Positions 1 to 9,882 of a stretch of 64,000 nucleotides of DNA are shown in pieces. How positions within the stretch are numbered: the stretch's first letter is position 1; each line of letters opens with the position of its first letter. The translations under genes were made by a program, and so were the position numbers. The notes beneath the pieces are model-generated. The model was not told the DNA's origin. It worked only from the letters and a program-made list of their open reading frames with translations, and did no database searches. Source of the DNA: CAVVNN01 sp963838035 (GTDB lineage: Bacteria; Actinomycetota; Thermoleophilia; Solirubrobacterales; 70-9); assembly GCA_963838035.1 (NCBI GenBank), contig CAWIPM010000002.1:620001-684000 (forward strand). The letters run 5' to 3'.

Positions 1-332
1 CGCGGAGCATGGCGATGTAATGGATTACGTTAGATCAGGACGACTTGAACGCAGCCCTAGCCGGAGCTTGGGTCCCAGTCGATGACCGCTGGAACGCAAT
101 GGTTCCGAGATCGGCCAGCGTAATGCTTGGCAAGCGAGTCATCAGTCGCCACGGCGCGACCAAAATCTCCGACCAGCAGCATCCTGCATTTTCCAGGTGT
201 CGTGAAGCCCTGGGATCCGTCCTATGCCCCGTCGGGTTATCGACGTCTCTATTGCGCCGCGCGTGACCGCTTCGGCGTCACCTTTGATCGTCCTAAGTAC
301 TGGCACCCGATTCGGTGGGCCCTTTCCAGACC
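1..332. other. No gene recognised
   Basis: Short open frames occur on both strands but none has a recognisable motif, a convincing ribosome binding site or continuity with a neighbour. The stretch runs directly into the methyltransferase that starts at 333. It may hold the end of a gene lying left of the window. Confidence 0.4.
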
Positions 333-1102
333 ATGAACCCCAACGCTGACGCCGCTGGTCGACTTGCGAGGGAGAGGGATTTCCATGACAGGCTTGCGGA
401 GGAGCTGGACCCAGCGCGCATGCCCGTACAGCGTTTGAATCAGCTCGATCAAGCGATGGTAGACAGCGCGGGCAATCTCAGGGGCAAGCGGGCCTGGACC
501 TCGGATGTGGCGCGGGGGACCTCAGCCTAGTCCTTGCCCATGCGGGCGCCAAGACCATCGGGATTGACCTCTCGCCCGGCATGGTCGATGTTGCCAGACG
601 CCGCCTCGAGCACTTCGTCCCAACTGCTGAGGCGCGATTCCTCGCAGCCCCCGCCGAGGCGCTTCCTCTGGACGACAACAGCGTCGATGTGATCGTCGGA
701 AGGTTCATCCTCCACCACCTCGATATCGCGCGAGCCGCGAAAGAGTGCTCACGGGTTCTCGCCCCTGGCGGGATCGCCGTTTTCGCCGAGAACTCTGGTC
801 AGAATCAACTTCTCATGTTCGCCCGGAATCGCCTGGCGGGCCGTTTCGGGATACCCCGGTATGGGACCGTCGATGAGCAGCCCCTCGCCGGCAGGGACAT
901 CGAAATGCTGAGCCACCATCTCCCGCGGTTGCGGCTCGAGTACCCGGTATTTGACTTCTTCGCCCTGTTCGATCGACAAATTCTCAGGCACCGGTGGTCG
1001 CGAGCCACGCGCCTCCTGCAGGGGCTTGATCGCGTAATCTGGCGATGGTTGCCTCCTGCCCGTCGATGGTCTTTTCGCGTCATTGTGATTTCAGGTACCT
1101 GA
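333..1102 (+). CDS. Class I SAM-dependent methyltransferase (frameshifted)
   Basis: Probably transfers a methyl group from SAM, perhaps to a sugar or lipid intermediate of the surrounding glycan locus; the substrate is unknown. After a frame change near 490 the sequence reads LDLGCGAGDLSL, the glycine-rich SAM-binding motif I, followed by IGIDLSPGMVDVARRR (motif Post-I), then ALPLDDNSVDVI and RVLAPGGIAVFAE, the usual order in the Methyltransf_11 family. The N-terminal piece starts at ATG 333 (MNPNADAAGRLA) and loses frame just before motif I; adding one base restores GKRVLDLGCG. The C-terminal ~80 residues are basic and unassigned. I read this as one gene of about 256 residues broken by a 1-nt deletion. 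The family is clear; the exact function is not. Confidence 0.7.
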
Positions 1103-1171
1103 GGCGACCAATCACGGCTGCTATCCGCGGGAGAGGAGGCTGCCGGCCGCTTCGAGCTCCATCTCACTGAC

Positions 1172-2091
1172 TCAGGACTCAACACAGCGCGGAAAAATAC
1201 GGCGAGTCGCCTCGGTGAGGTTTCGTCGATTCGCACACACGCTCTGATCAGGGTTTCGAGCTGCCGCTCTGGCGAGAAGTACTCCTCCCACAACAGCCGG
1301 GACTCGTCGACCCAATTCCGCAGCTTCGTCTTCCCGCTCGCGCAGGATCGCGGGAAGGTCGGCGGTGGCATCCTCGGCAACCCTGACAGAGCAGGCGTCC
1401 CAGTCAACGAATGGCGGCGGCAACCATTCGTCGGAAACGATCACGGGAGCCCGGCCTGCCTGCATCGCCTCGAACAGCCGAATGGAGGCCGGGCCCCGAC
1501 CTCGGGGGCAGACGATAAACGTCGATCTGCCAAGCGTCTCGGCGTACAGGTCAAACGCCTGTCGGCTCTCCTCGCAATAACGTGTCTTCCAAGCCCACCT
1601 GATCCGCGCACTCCAATCAGCGGTATCCTTGACTATCGCCCTGGTGTCGTGGAGCTCGAGAAGGCGCTTTCGCACCGGGTGATTCGATGCCGTCCCCATG
1701 AAGCTCCAAAGCAGATCCGGCTCCATGGATCGAGCGGCCTCCAACCCTTCGCCCAAGCCACCATCTTCGCGGTGATGCTGCGGTACGTAGAACCCTCCAC
1801 TGAATGCGCTGGTCGCCCGCCGCGCCGGAAGCGACGCATACATCCCCGGGGCCCAGGCAAACGGCTCGTCCTGCTGGCAAAAGACATAAGTCCTGAGCAG
1901 CTCCCTGCGGCCGAAACTGCGGGGATCGTCATGGCCGTCCCGCCCCGAGCGGCAGGCCTCGGGCAGATGATCATCTCGGCCTCTCGCCTGGACTCGGCCA
2001 AAGTGGCGAGCCGCTCGTCCACAGTGCCCTGCCGCAAGAGCTGCTGGTGGACCCACGGGTCGGCCTTGGATAGATAGACGATCTTGCTCAT
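1172..2091 (-). CDS. Exostosin/GT47-like glycosyltransferase (frameshifted)
   Basis: Likely transfers a sugar during polysaccharide synthesis. The start MSKIVYLSKADPW at 2091 is read in one frame to about 1970. The main body (SFMGTASNHPVRKRLLEL, then FIVCPRGRGPASIRLFEAMQ and RAPVIVSDEWLPPP) lies in another frame. These motifs, especially the CPRG...RLFEAM..G..PVI.SD pattern, are typical of exostosin-family transferases. The C-terminal stretch reading VDESRLLWEEYFSPERQLE is in a third frame from about 1310 down. So at least two single-base frameshifts are needed, and the exact 3' end is uncertain. It converges on the methyltransferase at 333-1102 and diverges from the acyltransferase at 2399. 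It could be a true pseudogene, but the neighbours show the same error pattern. Confidence 0.6.
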
Positions 2092-2398
2092 TGCTTCTCC
2101 CGAAAAGAACGTCCTGACTCTGTTTCATGCAAGAAGACGGGGGGCGCGGCAGCTATTCTACTGGCGGTCGGCTCGAAAGTGGTCAACCCGGCCGCGGCGC
2201 AACTCCTGGAAGCGGAGTGATCCTTCCCACCCTCAGACGGTCTCTCTCCGCCGCGGCTCTCCAGCCTGTATTCTGGGTCAGCCTCATCCGGTCTGGAAGA
2301 GCGCTGGCTTCGGTCCGCCCGTCATCGGGCCAGGGCCGATATCAGCATCCCCCGATGCTCTTGGAAAAAACCAGGGGCTCATTTCGTTATCTTGCGAG

Positions 2399-3009
2399 GT
2401 GGTCCGCCGTCATATACACAACTGGCTCTATTTCCCTCTCTACGTCTATCTGACCCGATGTGCCTGCTGGAACGCGGTCGAACGAGACATCCTTCGTGCC
2501 CGCCTTATTCATCACGCAGAACGAACCGTCCTGGCAACGCCCAGTAGTCGCGCACAGCGGCGATGGGACATACTCAGCACGTTGCGCCAACGCCAGGCCA
2601 GATCTGTCTGCTACTACCGCCTACGACGCGGAACGACCCAGGAACAAATCGCTGCCGCGATTTCGGACTTTATCCTACGGGGACTTAGAGATGTCGAGAT
2701 ACACTGTCCCGATATTGGCCCTGGGTTTGTCCTGAATCACGGATTCGGCTGCGTTATATACGCAGAGCGCATAGGGTCTGATTGCACAATAGGACATCGT
2801 GTTACATTGGGGCTGAAGAATGGAGCTTTTCCAATTCTCGGAGATCGGGTCTGGGTGTGGCCCGGTGCGACCATCATTGGCGGTATCGCGGTTGCTGACG
2901 ACGCAACGGTGGGTGCACACGCGCCCTCGTCCTTCGCGACGTCCCCCTTGGCGATACTGTCGCTGGAACGCCAGCGCGTTCAATCGCAATTAGCGGGGAA
3001 GGAACCTAG
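2399..3009 (+). CDS. Hexapeptide-repeat acyltransferase, serine acetyltransferase-like (frameshifted)
   Basis: Predicted left-handed beta-helix acyltransferase of the CysE/LbH type, probably acetylating a sugar or amino acid for the glycan. The helical N-terminus is followed by hexapeptide repeats: GPGFVLNHGFGCVI, ERIGSDCTIGHRVTLG, then GDRVWVWPGATIIGG. The normal family ending (DVPLGDTVAGTPARSI) is found one frame over after about 2925, so a 1-nt indel interrupts the last coil; the stop in that frame is at 3007-3009. A GTG at 2399 is the best in-frame start I can see, but an upstream start is possible. The next gene begins 1 nt after this stop, which suggests cotranscription. True serine acetyltransferase function is not implied. 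Confidence 0.6.
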
Positions 3010-3010
3010 C

Positions 3011-3843
3011 GATGCTCTACATCGCTACGGTGCATTTTGGATCACCGCGATGGATTTGAGATTCAATCGCGGGAACTCAAACGGCATATCAGCGCACCGT
3101 TTCGCGTCTGGGGCTCACTTGAGGGAATCGAGTACGATTTCGCTGTCTACTTCGACCGGGTTTTCCCACAATGGGGAGGCCATCCGGGGAAGCTGAATCA
3201 CCTGGCGTTCGAGATTGCACGAGAGGCTGATGATCAAGACCTGCTTGTGTTCCTCGATGGAGATGCCTTTCCGATCGGCGATCCGATGCCGCTCATCGAA
3301 GAGGGATTATCGGAAGCTCCCTTCATGGCGGTGCGCAGGGCGGAGAATGCGGGGGATCCACAACCTCACCCGTGTTTCGCAGCAACTACCGTGGGTTGGT
3401 GGAGGTCTTTTCAGGGCGATTGGACAGCTGGATATGTGTGGCCCGGAGGAGGGGCCGATGCTGGCTCACTGATGTTGAGGAAGCTGAATGCCTCGGGAAC
3501 ACCGTGGGTTGAAATACTACGCTCTAATGAGCACTCCCTCGATCCTCTGCATTTTGGCGTTTACGGGGGTACTATATATCATCACTGCGCCGGCTTTCGG
3601 GATGAACTTAGCCGAGCACATCGCCAGCTCGGCCCTCATTCATCGAGCATTCGGATACTGCACCGTCTTCGATGGATGAGGTGGGAACGGTCCCTATCTA
3701 GAACCCAACAGCGGCACTCAAAGCGCATTTACGATTTGATCTGCTCGCATAGCGATTGGCTAAATGAGATAGGCGCCAGCGAAGTCACACACCAGCGGCT
3801 TCGACTGTCCGGCCGGACCTTTCGCAATAGTCCTACCGTCTAA
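3011..3843 (+). CDS. Putative nucleotide-diphospho-sugar transferase (one frameshift)
   Basis: Begins MLYIATVHFGSPRW at ATG 3011, then loses frame at a TTT run near 3054; dropping one T restores EIQSRELKRHI and an open frame to 3843 (about 277 residues in all). The central LLVFLDGDAFPIGD looks like the DxD metal/nucleotide-sugar motif of GT-A folds, preceded by FPQWGGHPGKLNHLAFEIA. Homologues of this type are common in exopolysaccharide loci, but I do not recognise a characterised member. It starts immediately after the acyltransferase stop, so the two are probably one transcript. Base composition is lower in GC than the window average, like the whole 2.3-3.8 kb stretch, hinting at foreign origin. 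The frameshift sits in a homopolymer and is probably a sequence error. Confidence 0.6.
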
Positions 3844-4281
3844 GGCGGGCCAGCTCTTCGCTTTCGGGGTTCGCCTTTTCCGCACTCCTGAAGGCGCGGG
3901 CAGGGCGGGTCCGCCCCACCGCGGCGGCGTTCGCCGGCTCGGTGGGTCTGCCGGGCTATGCGGCGGCCGAGCAGAGGAAGGTGTACGCGGTGCGGCTGCG
4001 GGCTCACCTCGCCGGCAGTGCTTGGATCGGAATCAACGTTGGCCCCCCTCCTTGGCGCCGTCCGGCCACCCAGGCGGAGATGACCATGCTGCGGTTGATG
4101 CAGACCTATCGACGGGTCAACATGGGCCCGCGAGGGCGTCGCGTTCGGCGACCGGCCCCTCAAGTTCGGGTTTGTGCTCGCGGAGATCAACAACGCCGAC
4201 TATTAATGGTCGCCAGGACCGACAAGATGGCTCACGTTCCCGTTATCTGTTCATGCCGCTGAGTCAAGCGCTGAGCCGCGT
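3844..4281 (+). pseudogene. Unassigned coding remnant
   Basis: A 438-base stretch between two glycosyltransferase genes. Part of it reads like real protein on the plus strand, for example a C-terminal tail FGDRPLKFGFVLAEINNADY ending at TAA near 4205, preceded in other frames by AAAEQRKVYAVRLRAHLAGS and RPATQAEMTMLRLM. No single frame covers it and I recognise no domain. It may be the end of a gene destroyed by indels or by recombination within the glycan locus. Confidence 0.3.
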
Positions 4282-5357
4282 GTGGCGTGCTTTGCGACCC
4301 AAGGCACGGGGCATGGAGAGGAGGAGCGAATCAAGGCGCTGACGAGCCGCCTTGGTGGCAAAGTCCTTCCCTTCGATCATCGCACAAGCGTCGATCCGCC
4401 GTCTCGCTCGTCCGCGCTCTCCTGAAGGAGCGACCGGATGTGGCCGTCATGGAGGGGACCGGATTGGCCGGCGGCCTGGCTGTGCTCACGGCGAGGGCAA
4501 TGGCAGGGGTTCCATACGTCGTCTCTAGCGGTGACGCAGTCGCGCCCTACATCGGGTTGGCGCACCCCCGTCTCGCGCCGATTGCGGCGCTCTATGAGCG
4601 ACTCCTATGTCGGTTCAGCGCGGGCTTCATCGGCTGGACTCCATATCTCGCCGGTCGCGCGATGACCTTCGGCGCACCTCGCGCCATGACGGCGGCGAGT
4701 TGGTCTGCTCCCGCCCGGCCCGAGGACCGGAAACGTCGCCGCACGGAGCTCGGGATCCCGGCAGATGCGATCGTCTTCGGCCTCATCGGCTCGCTCATCT
4801 GGTCCGACGACATCGAATACTGCTATGGACGCGAGCTCGTCGACGCGATTCTTCAAACCGACCGAGCCGATATTCGTGTCGTGGTGATCGGCGACGGTTC
4901 CGGCTTGGAGCGACTTCGAGATATCGCCGGCGACGAAGTGGGCAACCGGGTGCTCGTGCCGGGACGCGTGGCCCGCCAGGACGTGGTCAGCTACCTGGCC
5001 GCAATGGATGTCGCCAGCCTTCCGCAGAGCGTCAACGGGGTTGGTTCCTTCCGCTACACGACCAAGATCAGCGAGTACCTCTGCGCCGGTCTGCCGGTTG
5101 TGACAACGCGGATTCCACTGTCCTACGATCTTGACGACGGATGGCTCTGGCGTCTCGCGGGTCGAGCTCCCTGGGATCGTCGCCACATCGCAGCGCTGGC
5201 GAAGCTCATGGAGCAAATCACACGGGAGGAGCTCGATGCGAAGAAGTGCGCCGTTCCAACCGATCTCCCACTCTTCGATCGGGAACGACAGGAACGACAA
5301 GTAACGGAATTCCTCACCGACCTTATCGACGACCTGCAGGAGTCGGACCGTGCATGA
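4282..5357 (+). CDS. Glycosyltransferase family 4-like (one frameshift)
   Basis: GT-B type glycosyltransferase, probably adding one sugar of the repeat unit at the cytoplasmic face. The N-terminus (VACFATQGTGHGEEER, then LTSRLGGKVLPFDH) is in one frame up to about 4390; the rest, from LVRALLKERPDVAVMEGTGLAGG on, is in another. The C-terminal domain shows ADAIVFGLIGSLIW, RVVVIGDGSGLERL, RVLVPGRVARQDVVSYL and KISEYLCAGLPVVTTRI, the typical GT4 layout of sugar-nucleotide domain with a late glutamate-bearing motif. A GTG at 4282 is a possible start but an earlier one cannot be excluded. Its 3' end overlaps the convergent glycosyltransferase at 5323-6537 by about 35 nt. Confidence 0.65.
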
Positions 5358-6537
5358 GGTGCTCCACGGGGCGCTCGGCTACCCCGCCAGCGTTGCCACC
5401 TGCAGCGAACGAGGACAACTGAGCGACGGCAAGTGAGGCCACACCCTGCCAATACCTCGTCTGGGCGTCTGCCACCTCGTCGGGGTCGCGAGGGCTGTGA
5501 CGGCCGTCCTGCTCAGCCAGCCAGGCAGTCATCTGCCGCACGTGCGTTCTCTCGAAGGTCCTCGCCTTGGGCCAATAACGCGCCGCGCCAATGTCGAACG
5601 CGGCAAGAGGCACGCCCATCACCTGGGCATCGATCCCGACGATGCCGCCGGGCTCGGGCCATAGAGACGGAAACACCACCGAGCGCGCCCACATCAGCAC
5701 CCCCGCGATCATCTGCTGCGGAACCTGACCGCAGAGCGTGCCGTCCGGGAGTCCCGAAAGCTGGCCGCCCAGATATCCGTCGCCGAAAACACGCAGGCGC
5801 GAATCCGCAGGGAGTTCCTCGGCGAGTCGGTTGAGAAGCTCGCCACCCTTGGTCTTGCTGAGTCTTCCGATGAATGTTGTCGCGGAGCGCCACTCTGGGG
5901 GCACCACCTCGGCCGCCTCGCTCAGCGCGGATGAGTCCTTGCGAATGCCGAGATTGGGAAGGGTGATCAGCTGGGAGGCGGCGACGCCATGCCGTATGTA
6001 GAGCTCGGCCTGATCGGTACTGACGCAGAGCACGCCGATCCGCTCCGCGATCAATAGCCTCAGAAGCGATTGTTGGGCGGCGACGCTCCCTGGCTGCAGG
6101 GAGTGCCGGAGGTCATTGCAGCCGAGGATGGGTCGCAAAGCCGCACACTTGACGCCCGCCCTCACGGTGCACGGGCGTTTGAGGCGATACCAGTATCGCG
6201 ACGTATCGGCACATGTCCCCAGATGCAGATGCGCGTGCATCAGGGTCGGTGCAACGTCCAACGAGGCCCGAAGGTCGTCCGCGTCGCCGGTTCCGATAAC
6301 GACCAGGCTGGGTGCGGCCCGTTCCAGAGAACGCCTCAGCTCTGCCGATCCGGCTTCATCTGAGGCAGGGCGCGGAACTCGTCGGCCCAGGTGCTCGAAT
6401 TCGGATGGCGCCTCGCCGTCACAGTAGAGGACCTCCGCCTCCGCGCCGGCCTCGACCAAAGCCGAGGCGAGCCGGAACGTGGCCAGCGCAACCCCGCCCT
6501 CGGGAATGACCTCCCGAACGAAGAAGACCGCCTTCAT
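5323..6537 (-). CDS. Glycosyltransferase family 4
   Basis: Intact protein of 404 residues. It begins MKAVFFVREVIPEGGVALAT at ATG 6537; this ATG overlaps the TGA of the upstream glycosyltransferase (ATGA), which fixes the start and marks translational coupling. The C-terminal half has TTFIGRLSKTKGGELL, SRLRVFGDGYLGG and SVVFPSLWPEPGGIVGIDAQVMGVPLAAFD, the classical GT4 acceptor and donor motifs with E-x(7)-E-like positions. The family retains configuration and uses nucleotide sugars. It is the last gene of the minus-strand operon that starts with the Wzz/BY-kinase at 12977, so it probably builds the same polysaccharide repeat. The sugar specificity cannot be read from the sequence. Confidence 0.85.
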   Translation of the reverse strand: MKAVFFVREVIPEGGVALATFRLASALVEAGAEAEVLYCDGEAPSEFEHLGRRVPRPASDEAGSAELRRSLERAAPSLVVIGTGDADDLRASLDVAPTLMHAHLHLGTCADTSRYWYRLKRPCTVRAGVKCAALRPILGCNDLRHSLQPGSVAAQQSLLRLLIAERIGVLCVSTDQAELYIRHGVAASQLITLPNLGIRKDSSALSEAAEVVPPEWRSATTFIGRLSKTKGGELLNRLAEELPADSRLRVFGDGYLGGQLSGLPDGTLCGQVPQQMIAGVLMWARSVVFPSLWPEPGGIVGIDAQVMGVPLAAFDIGAARYWPKARTFERTHVRQMTAWLAEQDGRHSPRDPDEVADAQTRYWQGVASLAVAQLSSFAAGGNAGGVAERPVEHLMHGPTPAGRR

Positions 6538-7652
6538 GCGCGACCACCTGCGAACTCCGAGTAGAGGCCTCTGTATTGCTCGACAACGCGGGACCAGGAG
6601 AACCGCAGGCTGTCCTCGCGTGCGGCGGCCCCCATCGATTTCCTCAGCTGAGTATCGGCACACATTCTCTGAAGACGGTCGCGGATGTCATCGGGGTCGC
6701 GCTCGATGAACCAGCCATTGGCACCATCTCGGAGCAGATCCTCGACCCCGTTCACACGTGTGACCAGGAGCGGCATGCCCGATGCCGCCGCCTCGTAGGT
6801 GACGAGCGAGAATGTCTCGTAGGCGCTGGGGAGCAAGAACACGTTTGCGCGCCGGTACCACGGGGCGACATCTGTCGTCGGGCCCGCAAAACTGACCCGA
6901 TCATCGACCCCAAGGCGCGTGGCGAGGCTGCGGTACCCCTCTCGATCGCCGTCCCCGAGGACAATCAAAGACGCGCCCGGATTGTCCTCCAGGGCTTCGA
7001 TGGCGAATCGCAACCCCTTTCGCTCCCACTCGCTGCCGACGAACAGCGCAGCCACTGAGCCGTTACGAGCGTCGCGGTCGGACTCCGGCGGGTGGAACAC
7101 CTCTGTATCCACGCCGTTTGAAATGACGCTGATCCGCTCGCCCATCTTCGGGTAATGCTCCCGGAGCTCACGAGCAACACCCTCGGACACGCCTACCAAC
7201 CGATCGGTCCTGCCCGGGCGATAGCACCAGCGCTCGGCAAGGCGGCTCAGCCGTTTCGAGACCCACGCGTTCGCCCGGTACAGAGGCCCGCTTCGAGAGG
7301 CACGAGAGAATTCGGGAAGCCCTGCGACTGCCCGGTGGCAGAAGTGGACCGTACACACCGAGCTGCGGTTCAGGACGATCGCCCCGGTGCTGTGGACGAT
7401 TCCCCGACCTCGAACCGTCACCAGCAAAGAGGCGACCAGAAGGAAGATCGGATAGGCGATGGCGAAGGGGCGCGAGGGTCCCCAGACGCGGATCCACCTC
7501 AGTCTTGGATGCTTCGGCAGAGCGCAGGTCCAGGAGATGATGGTCACCATGTGGCCGCTCTCCAGCAGACCAGTGATCAATTCGGTCAGCTGACGCTCCA
7601 TGCCCCCTTCGGGGCCGATGTCGTTCGCGACGATCGTCACCTCTGGCTGCAA
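6534..7652 (-). CDS. Glycosyltransferase family 4
   Basis: Intact 372-residue GT-B glycosyltransferase. The N-terminal acceptor domain begins VTIVANDIGPEGGMERQL, a common GT4 opening. The C-terminal domain has VAALFVGSEWERKGLRFAIEAL, ASLIVLGDGDREGYRSLA, RVSFAGPTTDVAPWYRRANVFLLPSAYETFSLVTYEAAASGMPL split over the standard loop, including the conserved SAYETFSLVTYEAA region. A TTG at 7652 is used as start, 8 nt after the previous stop. The 3' end overlaps the next gene by 4 nt (ATGA). It is part of the compact six-gene minus-strand glycan operon. Donor and acceptor are unknown. Confidence 0.85.
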   Translation of the reverse strand: MQPEVTIVANDIGPEGGMERQLTELITGLLESGHMVTIISWTCALPKHPRLRWIRVWGPSRPFAIAYPIFLLVASLLVTVRGRGIVHSTGAIVLNRSSVCTVHFCHRAVAGLPEFSRASRSGPLYRANAWVSKRLSRLAERWCYRPGRTDRLVGVSEGVARELREHYPKMGERISVISNGVDTEVFHPPESDRDARNGSVAALFVGSEWERKGLRFAIEALEDNPGASLIVLGDGDREGYRSLATRLGVDDRVSFAGPTTDVAPWYRRANVFLLPSAYETFSLVTYEAAASGMPLLVTRVNGVEDLLRDGANGWFIERDPDDIRDRLQRMCADTQLRKSMGAAAREDSLRFSWSRVVEQYRGLYSEFAGGRA

Positions 7653-7660
7653 GCTAGTGC

Positions 7661-8785
7661 TCAGCCATGGGCGGCCCCGACCAGCGAGGAGGTGAAGTGT
7701 GTGGCCATTCGTTCCGCCGAGAAGAGCTCACCGCACCTGGATCTCCCGGCCTCCCCCATCGTTGCCCTGCGATCGGGATCGGCGATCAGCGCTTCGACCG
7801 CCTCGGCGATCAGCTCGGGATCGGCGCTTGCGACGAGCGTGCCTGTGACGCCCGGATCGACGATGTCGATGGGGCCTCCCCGCTCGACCGCCACAACGGG
7901 GATCCCGGCGGCCATCGCCTCGAGCAGAGCTATTCCAAAGGACTCCGCTTCCGTCGCGTTGACCACAAGATCCATCAGCTCGTAGTATGGCCCGACGCTG
8001 TCCACCTGACCGGTGAGACACATCCGCTCTGAGAGGCTACGTTGTTCGACCAGGCGGGCGAGGTCAGCCGCATAGCGAGGAGAGAGGCCGTAGGCGTCTC
8101 CACCGACGATCAGTCCGTGGACGTCCTTGCCGCGTTCGCACAGCTTCGCGATCGCGGCGATAAACCGATCCTGACCCTTGGACGGCTGGAGGCGGCCGAC
8201 AATGCCGACAACGGTCCGGCCGACAGGGATTCCGAGCTGCGCCCGAAGGCGGCCGGGTCGCCCTTTGCGACCGTTGCTCAGGGCGATGCCTGGATTCACA
8301 ACGAACGACGGGCGCCGGGGAGACAACTCGCGCCTGGGCTTCCTGCGTTGCCCTCGACGAGCACCCGATCGCACGAGCGGGGAGCAGCGTGGCCAATCGA
8401 TCCAGCCAGTGGCGGTCGGGTACCTGATGCTGCCACCAGACAACGCGATCGCTCATCCCGGCGAGTCCCGCTGCGACCCCTCCGTAGAGCTGTGCCTTGG
8501 CGCTCCAACTGAGCACCACATCAGGGCCTCTGGGCATGCAGCAGGCTGCTCAGGTCGGCGAATCGCTCTCCCTGCCGCTCGGGGCTGCCGCAGCCTTCCC
8601 GCCGGAATCACCGCCGTCGGTATCCCGAGGTCTGACACCTCATCGACGAAGGGCCCGGGACTCAGGAAATTGACTGTCGGCTCAAGCAGCTCCCTGTCGA
8701 CGTGGGACAGCAGGAGCAGGAGCATCTGCTCGGCGCCGCCGAGGCGCTCCCCCCAGGGTGTGACGATGGAAACGCGTAGTGGCAC
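7661..8785 (-). CDS. Glycosyltransferase family 4 (two frameshifts)
   Basis: A GT4 enzyme whose three consecutive pieces lie in three frames. The start is GTG 8785 (VPLRVSIVTPWGERLGGAEQ), which overlaps the TAG of the upstream gene by one base (TAGTG). A middle piece reads DVVLSWSAKAQLYGGVAAGL and VVWWQHQVPDRHWLDRLATL. From about 8300 down, the clean C-terminal domain has VVGIVGRLQPSKGQDRFIAA, VHGLIVGGDAYGLS and NATEAESFGIALLEAMAAG with PVVAVERGGPIDIV. These are textbook GT4 donor-site motifs. Single-base shifts near 8600 and 8330 break the frame. Tight spacing with both neighbours supports one operon and suggests that the gene is functional in the living organism. Confidence 0.75.
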
Positions 8786-9879
8786 TAGTCCGAGGGAATC
8801 CCCATCAGGAACCGCTGGCAAACAACGTCCCAGTCGAATTTGTCCTCATAGAGCTGCCGTGCAGCGTGCGCAGTGGAGTCACGAGCAGCTTCGTTGATCG
8901 CTAGCCGCGCGGCGCAATCCGCGAATGCGGAGCTGTCGCCGACCGGCACCAACACCACCGCCGAGCCCGCTTCGCGTAGAAGCGAGTCAGTCAACGGTCC
9001 GTCGGTGCCGACCACCGGCAGGGCGTGCTGGAGGGCCGCCATGACCGAGGATCGGCGGGTGGAAACTCCGTCGACGAGCGGCGCCAGAAAGAGATCGGAA
9101 GCCGCGAGCTTCCCTGCTAGCTGCTCCGCGTCGAGATAGCCCGGGGCCCACACCGTTATCGAAGGCGCCATGCTGGTAAGCGGCGGCACCTCGGCGCCGA
9201 GGCTGAGCAGGACCAGCCGCCGTCCGGTTGCGGCGATGGCGTTGACGGCGTCTTCGACGTACTGCCGGAGCCAACCTGGATGGTCACGGCCGAGGGAGGC
9301 GACCAGCAGGGTCTCGTCATCAACGCCCATGCGCTCTCTCTCCTGCATCCGCGATTCTCGACGGTCGGGAAAGTTCGATCCCACCGGCAGGTGGTGCACG
9401 CGACGCTTCGGGAACTGTGCCCCGAGGCTTCTCGCCCAAGGATCTATCGATGCGAACGAGACATCGGCGGCAACCCTGACCAACCACAGCTGGAGCCTCT
9501 GCCACAGGCCCATCAACGTCCATCGCCATGAATCCATCTCGACATAGGGCTCATGCACCATCACGGCCACCACCGGTCGATTGCGACCGACCTTGACAAG
9601 GAAAATCCACAGCGGTAGGTACGGAGCGAAACCCCAACGGGCGAAGCAGAACGGGCTGTATTGGAGGAGAACTGCCGTTTGCGAATCGCGCGCCCGAAGA
9701 TCTAGCAGCGCGGTGAGCCAGTCCAAAAAGGCCTGACGCGGGCGACCGGTGCGCTGCAGCCGCAGGTCGGCCTGGACGGACCGCCGGGAAAGCTCCTCGG
9801 CCATCCGCACACTGTTGTCGCGAATTCCATCCACGGTCCTTCCTCGATCGCCGTGAACGACCATCACCCGATCGACCAT
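8785..9879 (-). CDS. Glycosyltransferase (GT-B fold, family 4-like)
   Basis: Intact 364-residue protein starting MVDRVMVVHGDRGRTVDGIR. It has the two-domain layout of GT-B transferases but more diverged motifs than its neighbours: TLLVASLGRDHPGWLRQYVE, RRLVLLSLGAEVPPL, ITVWAPGYLDAEQLAGKLAASDLFLAPL and SVMAALQHALPVVGTDG. The N-terminal domain includes a hydrophobic stretch (LPLWIFLVKVGRNRPVVAV), consistent with membrane association. The start lies 3 nt after the polymerase stop and its TAG overlaps the GTG of the next gene, so it is within the operon. It probably adds a sugar to the growing lipid-linked repeat. Confidence 0.75.
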   Translation of the reverse strand: MVDRVMVVHGDRGRTVDGIRDNSVRMAEELSRRSVQADLRLQRTGRPRQAFLDWLTALLDLRARDSQTAVLLQYSPFCFARWGFAPYLPLWIFLVKVGRNRPVVAVMVHEPYVEMDSWRWTLMGLWQRLQLWLVRVAADVSFASIDPWARSLGAQFPKRRVHHLPVGSNFPDRRESRMQERERMGVDDETLLVASLGRDHPGWLRQYVEDAVNAIAATGRRLVLLSLGAEVPPLTSMAPSITVWAPGYLDAEQLAGKLAASDLFLAPLVDGVSTRRSSVMAALQHALPVVGTDGPLTDSLLREAGSAVVLVPVGDSSAFADCAARLAINEAARDSTAHAARQLYEDKFDWDVVCQRFLMGIPSD

Positions 9880-9882
9880 CGC

